Source: Kalaharituber pfeilii (Eukaryota > Ascomycota > Pezizomycetes > Pezizales > Pezizaceae). Taken from it: a DNA stretch of 64,000 nt. A program made the position numbers and the translations under genes. This document shows positions 59,105 through 64,000 of this stretch, piece by piece; positions within the stretch are counted from its first letter, which is position 1; the number at the start of each line of letters is the position of its first letter. The notes below the pieces were generated by a model. The model did no database searches. It saw only the letters and a program-made list of their open reading frames with translations, and was not told the DNA's origin. The stretch is taken from assembly GCA_015179045.1 (NCBI GenBank), contig WHUZ01000002.1, positions 434,001-498,000 of the forward strand, written 5' to 3'.

Positions 59105-61140
59105 TAATGCTACAGTAGGGGGCGGTTTGAGAAGGACGCGTAGCATCTTCAGATGAGCATTGCCCCGAACCCTAATGGCTGAGCACTGTCTTTTTTTTTT
59201 TGGGAGGGGGGGCACGTAACCCCATATACAGGCTCCCGGCCTATGGCAGGGACCCATATGCCCGGGTCAGCTTAAAAGCAACTAACTACCTCCTCTACAT
59301 ACACACCTTGGGCACGCCCAGTACCCTCTGTCCTCGGCTATCAAACCAACACTCCTCTCCACGCCCTCCTGCTTCCACCCTTTCTCCTCTGAGTCCTCCA
59401 GGATTGCCATGTGACTTGTACTCCCTCCTTATCCTTTCTCTCGGTTCGCTCTCTCCTGAACACCATATGCTCAGCATTCCACGCCTCTCCACAAGTGTAT
59501 TGCGCCTCCTCACCACTAATCTTTCTCCTCCACATAGCTCCGCCCTTCCCCGTCCGCAGCCAGCTGTAATTTGTAAGTGCTCTCCTACCCCACTGCACAA
59601 ACTTACCCTTCCAAATCTAACTCGCTCCGGACCGCCCAAGCACCCCGGACGCCGACGAAAGCGACCATGAGAACACTTCATGCTAGAAACCGCACTAGCG
59701 GCGGTTAGACAGGCAAAAGCATGGGAAGAAGAAATGGCACAGGGGAGAATGAAAAAAGAGACAGCCCAATATATTGGCGCATCAGCGGCCGAAGCCCTCA
59801 GAGGCTTGGAAAAGAGGTTTGGACTCAAGCGTTGGGAAAAAGAGGTGGACGCAGAACTCAGAGGGTGGGCCAGAAACATGTAGGAGAAATATTGGCAATG
59901 GAGGGGACAGAACGATCAGAGAGAAGAACACAACGAAGACTTGAATGAAATAAAGGTGACGGTACAGATTCAGATAGAGGAGGCCAGAAGGGTGATCATC
60001 AACGCACTGGCGGAGACCATCAAACGCGAGATCAACAGACTGGAGGGCAGGTTCGAAGTGATCATCAACGCCACGAGCGACATCGTGAAACGAGAAACAG
60101 CCAGGCTGGAGGGAAAGGTCGACAGGGTCCTCACAGCCGCCACCCAGAACATGGATACGAAAACCGGAGGGGAGCCTGCTCAGCTGCTCAGCGGCGCAAA
60201 GGAACAGGAATGACAACCCCTCCGGCATCCTGAAAACCAGCGGACTGTCTACTATTGGGTATCGAGGCCCAAACCCCGCCGGGGCATAGGGAGAGGTATT
60301 TTGGCCATCGCTCGAGGGGATGGGGATGAGTCAGAGCCCAGGGAAACCTATAATGGGTAAAGCCCTCTTGCCGCGCGGTAAGTGCAAAGAGGCTAGTGGG
60401 ACAGACACGCAACCCCTGGGGACTCACATGGCGTTAGAAGTGGGATTCCCACGGCCGTCCCTGAGTCTTTGGTTAGTTCTGGGGGTGGACCGGTGAATAG
60501 GACGGCGTGTGGGTGTCTCCCCTCGTCAAAGTCATCGGGACCTGGAGCGAGACGTAGTAGCTGCATTGAGAGTCACAGACATGTACAGGTTGTGGGATTA
60601 GAGCCTGACAAGCTCTAGTAGGCGCTCCCGTTGTCGGACTCTTGTGTGGAACGGCAACCTTCATTAAATACGGAGGGAACCGTGGCGTCGGGGTAGTAGG
60701 GACCCTGACGGTCCGAGAGGACGGATGCTTACGCCGGTACCAGCGGTCGGAGTGGGTCCATCCGGATCTGCGGGCTTAGCGAAGGTGCTTAGGGTGCAAA
60801 CGATGTGACAAGCCTTTGGCATGGGAGTTATGATAAGGGTCGACGACCCATTGTTTCCTCTGTCTGTTTGAAGTCTTACGGTGCTAGCAGTGGGGTAGAG
60901 TTACAGGTTGGTGCCGCGCCCAATGGAGTGTGACTTCTAAGATAGTGTATGGGACATTGAGGGAGACCTTCCCTAAACCAGCTGCCTTCGTCCAGCAGTT
61001 GGGCCGGCGGACACCGCGAGTGGGGTAATCCCACAGCATGAAAATCGCGGGTGGAGGGCCAGAAATGACCAAAGGGCCGCATCGAGCCCAGAGAGCCTAA
61101 AAGAGATGCTTTAACATACCACATTGGTGTTATGCGGAAG
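59105..61140 (+). other. GC-richer region 5' of the LINE, with coiled-coil ORF fragments
   Basis: Composition changes to that of the downstream LINE. Frames 59680-59883 (LETALAAVRQAKAWEEEM) and 59941-60213 (IEEARRVIINALAETIKREI) are heptad-like coiled coils ending in stops. 60214-61140 has no long frame. It may be the LINE's 5' UTR and decayed ORF1 start, or an unrelated insertion; the element's 5' end is not defined. Confidence 0.4.
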
Positions 61141-62092
61141 ACATTGTCTATAGCGAAACACATAGAACTCCTGAACTACAGACTCGACGAAATGAAAGGC
61201 CAACCCATCGCACCGATCACTATGAAGCCGATAGAGGTCCCGAGGGCGTAAGAAACAAGGACTACTGGTAAGCTCGCATCTACAACGCCAACTGGAGAGG
61301 CCTGGGGGAGACCGCCGCAGACCAAAATGTCAAGACAGCGATGGAAAGCACAAAGGAATGGATCAACAAAACCCTCGGCACGGACGCTCCATACAGGGTA
61401 CGATTCGTGGTACCAGACCCGACATTCCCAAAGGAGAGGATTCTACTCATGGAAGACACACCACAGAAGAACGGCCTCCGAAGCCTAGAACCCCTGGAAG
61501 CGGCAGTCAAAACGGGTCACGAACACCTAAGAGTAGACTGGGACAACAGACTGGTGGAGCTGGTAACATTCGACCTAAGCGACAAGGAATCATTCGAGAG
61601 ATTGGAGAAAGACCCCAGGGTGGACAACCAAGACGCCATTGCCAGACGAACCATTCGAAGGCTCCCAGACAATCAAATACCGGTAAAGAGGGAGAACAGA
61701 GCCGTATCCATTTTTGTCTCAGACAATATCGTACAAATCCTCAGAGACGGTTTAGCGTTCCGAGGAGAGAGGATCAAAATGCTGCTCAGAGAGGATCTAG
61801 GGAGGGAAGCGACTAACAAGGCCCGGAGATACAGATACACAGCATCAGACGGCTACTGCTAACACTTCCAAGTAGGGCAAGTAATAGAATGGACCCTACG
61901 ACAAAGGAATCTCCCGGAATGGGTGAAGAGTTCACCAAGAAGATGAGAAGCAACCGAGCCACGAAGCCTAAATGGGGGATTCAAAAAGGCCTGCCCATGC
62001 TGCGGGAGGATAGGAGAACACCACCCAGAGTGCGGCAGAGCAAACAGCAGACCACAATGGAGACGACCGCAGAAGACAGCGGACGCATGACC
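61141..62092 (+). pseudogene. LINE ORF1 (gag-like) remnant with zinc knuckle
   Basis: An open frame of 173 codons (61341-61862; VRFVVPDPTFPKERILLMED, TIRRLPDNQIPVKREN) is followed, in another frame, by a cysteine-rich motif at 61991-62032 (CPCCGRIGEHHPEC). Its spacing is close to, but one residue off, the CX2CX4HX4C knuckle of retroelement gag proteins. Order before the endonuclease and reverse transcriptase supports the ORF1 assignment. Stops and frame changes show decay. Confidence 0.65.
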
Positions 62093-62119
62093 CCAGAGGG
62101 CACCAGAGCGGCCGGACCG

Positions 62120-62950
62120 ATCATGATAAAATCGCATACCAGAACGTGGGGAGGTTGGTGCTGGGGACGGACCTTGTATTACAAGAAGCGGCAGACGAGA
62201 GAGTTGATATTATTTTTATCGGAGAGAGCTGGAGCGCACCAGGAGGAGGGACGACATTCCACCCGCCATACACAACAGTACACACACCCCCGGAGGACCA
62301 CAAAATAGCGGCATACATAAGAAAAGACAGAGTGGACGGCATAAAGGTGGACAGTAGAGACGGACATGTGACGATCCATATGAGCAGGAGAAGGATCACA
62401 GGGGTCTACTGGAACAGTGCAGCGGATATAGGAAAGGAACTCGACGACGTAGGCCCCACGGATAATCATCGGCGACTGCAACAGCCACCACAGGGAATGG
62501 TCGGACAAGCAGGACCGACGAGGGATCACGTTGAAGGAAACTGCAGAGAGCTGGGGCCTAACACAACAGATGAGAAAAGGGACGGCGACCTGGTCACGAA
62601 TAGTGGACGGACGCGCCAGAACGGCCACGCTGGACCTGGTATTCGTGAAACCCGGAGACTGACTGGGAGAAATGGGAGGATTTGTCGCAGAATGGGGAGA
62701 CATGCCACTGGCAGACGACACGGACGGCTACCAAATGCTGTGCGACCTGAGCGAGAAGTTCACCAAACCGGCTCGGATCACGGCGAGGACCAAGAGATGG
62801 TTCGACAAGGAAGTCAAAGAGGCTAGGAAAATAACCAGGGCAATACTACGAAAGAACAGCGGCGGCGCCACGAACGAATCTCGGACCAAGGCAAGGCGGT
62901 TCCTGAGAGAAATCATACGAGACAAGAAGGCCTACTGGAAGAATTCCTAG
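62120..62950 (+). pseudogene. LINE ORF2: apurinic-type endonuclease domain, broken
   Basis: RLVLGTDLVLQEAADERVDI then IIFIGESWSAPGG is the N-terminal half of an EEP endonuclease. After a frame change near 62450 the catalytic block IIIGDCNSHHREW and the LDLVFVKPGD end appear; then, after one in-frame TGA (62659-62661), MPLADDTDGYQMLCDLSEKF and a basic RTKRWFDKEVKEARK linker. The order is typical of Tad1/I-group non-LTR elements. Confidence 0.8.
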
Positions 62951-64000
62951 AGGAGGACAGGATACAATCACCATGAGACGTGTTCACTCGCAGGCTCGCT
63001 CGGGACCCATTCCGACAAAGAGAATTGATGGGGATCACAGGAATGGATCGGGAGATAGCGGAAACCCTGATACAAAGCAACTTTATAACCACTGGACAGG
63101 CGGACCAAGCCACGACCCTGAAACCGAAGGGTCCACTGGTGGACAAAGAAAAGGCGAGGAGGTACATAGACCGAGCCTTGACCAAGACAAAAGTCAAAGT
63201 CAGCTCCCGGTCCGGACGGCATTCAATATGGGCTCTTGAAGCTCATCAAAGGCACGAAGCTATGGGAGGCAGTCAGAAAGAAAATAGTCGACTACATCAA
63301 CGGGGACTATGACTTCGCGAGAGGGTTCGACGTCGTCATGATTCTCAAAAAAGGAAAACCCCGGGGAGATGCGAGGAGCTGGAGACCGATCACTCTAATC
63401 AACACGGTGGCCAAATTAGGACAGAAGGTCGTCGCCAACCTGCTACAAAAGGAAGATACCCTCTTCCGGGACTCCCAATTAGGAGGCCGGCCACACTGGG
63501 GAGCTGAGGACTTACAGAGACAGATGCTCAAAGAGGTCAAGTCCAGACTAGACAAAGACCAATGGACGGCGATCGCCGGAGATGACATAAAGTCGGCGTT
63601 CAACTTTGCAAGGAGAGAAAAGGTGGTCGCACGGATCCAAGAAGTCGACTACAAGCTGGCAGCCTTCGTTGAAGCCTTCCTACAACCCAACGAGTTCAAT
63701 CTGAGCTGGGACGGACAGAGACGGGCCAAGGGAAGAATGACGGACGGCACCCCACAGGGCTCCCCACTCTCTCCAGTACTGTTCCTGATAGGAATAAAAC
63801 CGGCGGTGGAAAAGGCAGACCGAAGAGAATTAACGCGCACATACGTGGACGACTTCCACAGCGTGCTCTCCAACAAATCCCTAATAAAACTACGAGAAGC
63901 GATCAGGAAACACCGAGAAACCCTGGCAACAGAGGCAGCGTCAGAGGGATACGAACTCGACCCCAACAAGTCCGAAACACTGATCATAGGGACCAAAGGC
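62951..64000 (+). mobile_element. LINE ORF2: reverse transcriptase domain, continues past window
   Basis: After a short frame-shifted linker (62980-63185), the frame from about 63185 is open to the last base. Motifs: SAPGPDGIQYGLLKLIKGTK; RGDARSWRPITLINTVAKL; the first catalytic Asp in AIAGDDIKSAFN; TDGTPQGSPLSPVLF; and TYVDDF, the polymerase YxDD box. No nonsense codon in over 800 bases, so this domain is the best-preserved part of the element. Non-LTR (Tad1/I-like) by endonuclease plus RT order; the clade would need a tree. Confidence 0.93.

Noticed and set aside
59200..59670. 156-codon ORF (and a 194-codon ORF on the other strand)
   Set aside because: Pro/Leu/Ser-rich low-complexity translations on both strands; no recognised family. 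More likely LINE-related non-coding sequence.

Overview
This is a window of a filamentous ascomycete nuclear genome. Genes carry short GT-AG introns of about 50-90 bases, many with a CTAAC/CTAAT-like branch site, and are separated by long AT-rich intergenic DNA full of homopolymer tracts, small inverted-repeat elements and retroposons. The low gene density and the mix of HeLo-NB-ARC-TPR and ankyrin proteins would fit a transposon-rich Pezizomycete such as a truffle or morel relative. That taxonomic guess is inference only.

Layout. 1-4387 (+): 3' part of a PDR/CDR-type ABC drug transporter with two single-base frame breaks. 4388-15841: about 11 kb without a recognisable gene, holding five inverted-repeat elements, a diverged direct repeat, a 12-bp-period minisatellite and a GC-rich leader. 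15842-17644 (+): Cdc25-type mitotic phosphatase. 20533-22412: a 1.9 kb giant inverted repeat. 24278-25459 (+): THO complex subunit 7. 28725-32184 (-): Kar9 spindle-positioning protein. The convergent gap between THO7 and KAR9 is packed with poly(A)/poly(T). 36149-39455 (-): ankyrin protein with nine near-identical 59-residue units. 44399-45998 (+): protein carrying an internal ubiquitin domain and a C-terminal RING. 48024-51469 (-): HeLo-like/NB-ARC/TPR NOD-like receptor with one frame break. About 53180-55133 (-): decayed second copy of the ankyrin gene, its first exon cut by a MITE. 58328-59104: a MITE with TAA ends. About 61140-64000 (+): a damaged LINE whose reverse transcriptase frame is still open at the window edge.

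The first 33 kb holds conserved housekeeping genes (cell-cycle phosphatase, mRNA export/transcription factor, spindle positioning). From about 35 to 56 kb lies an accessory compartment: an NLR, two ankyrin loci related by segmental duplication, a ubiquitin-RING protein, and five copies of a SINE-like element with tRNA-type A and B boxes. This looks like a candidate self/non-self recognition island. The genes are only neighbours; nothing in the sequence shows that they act together.
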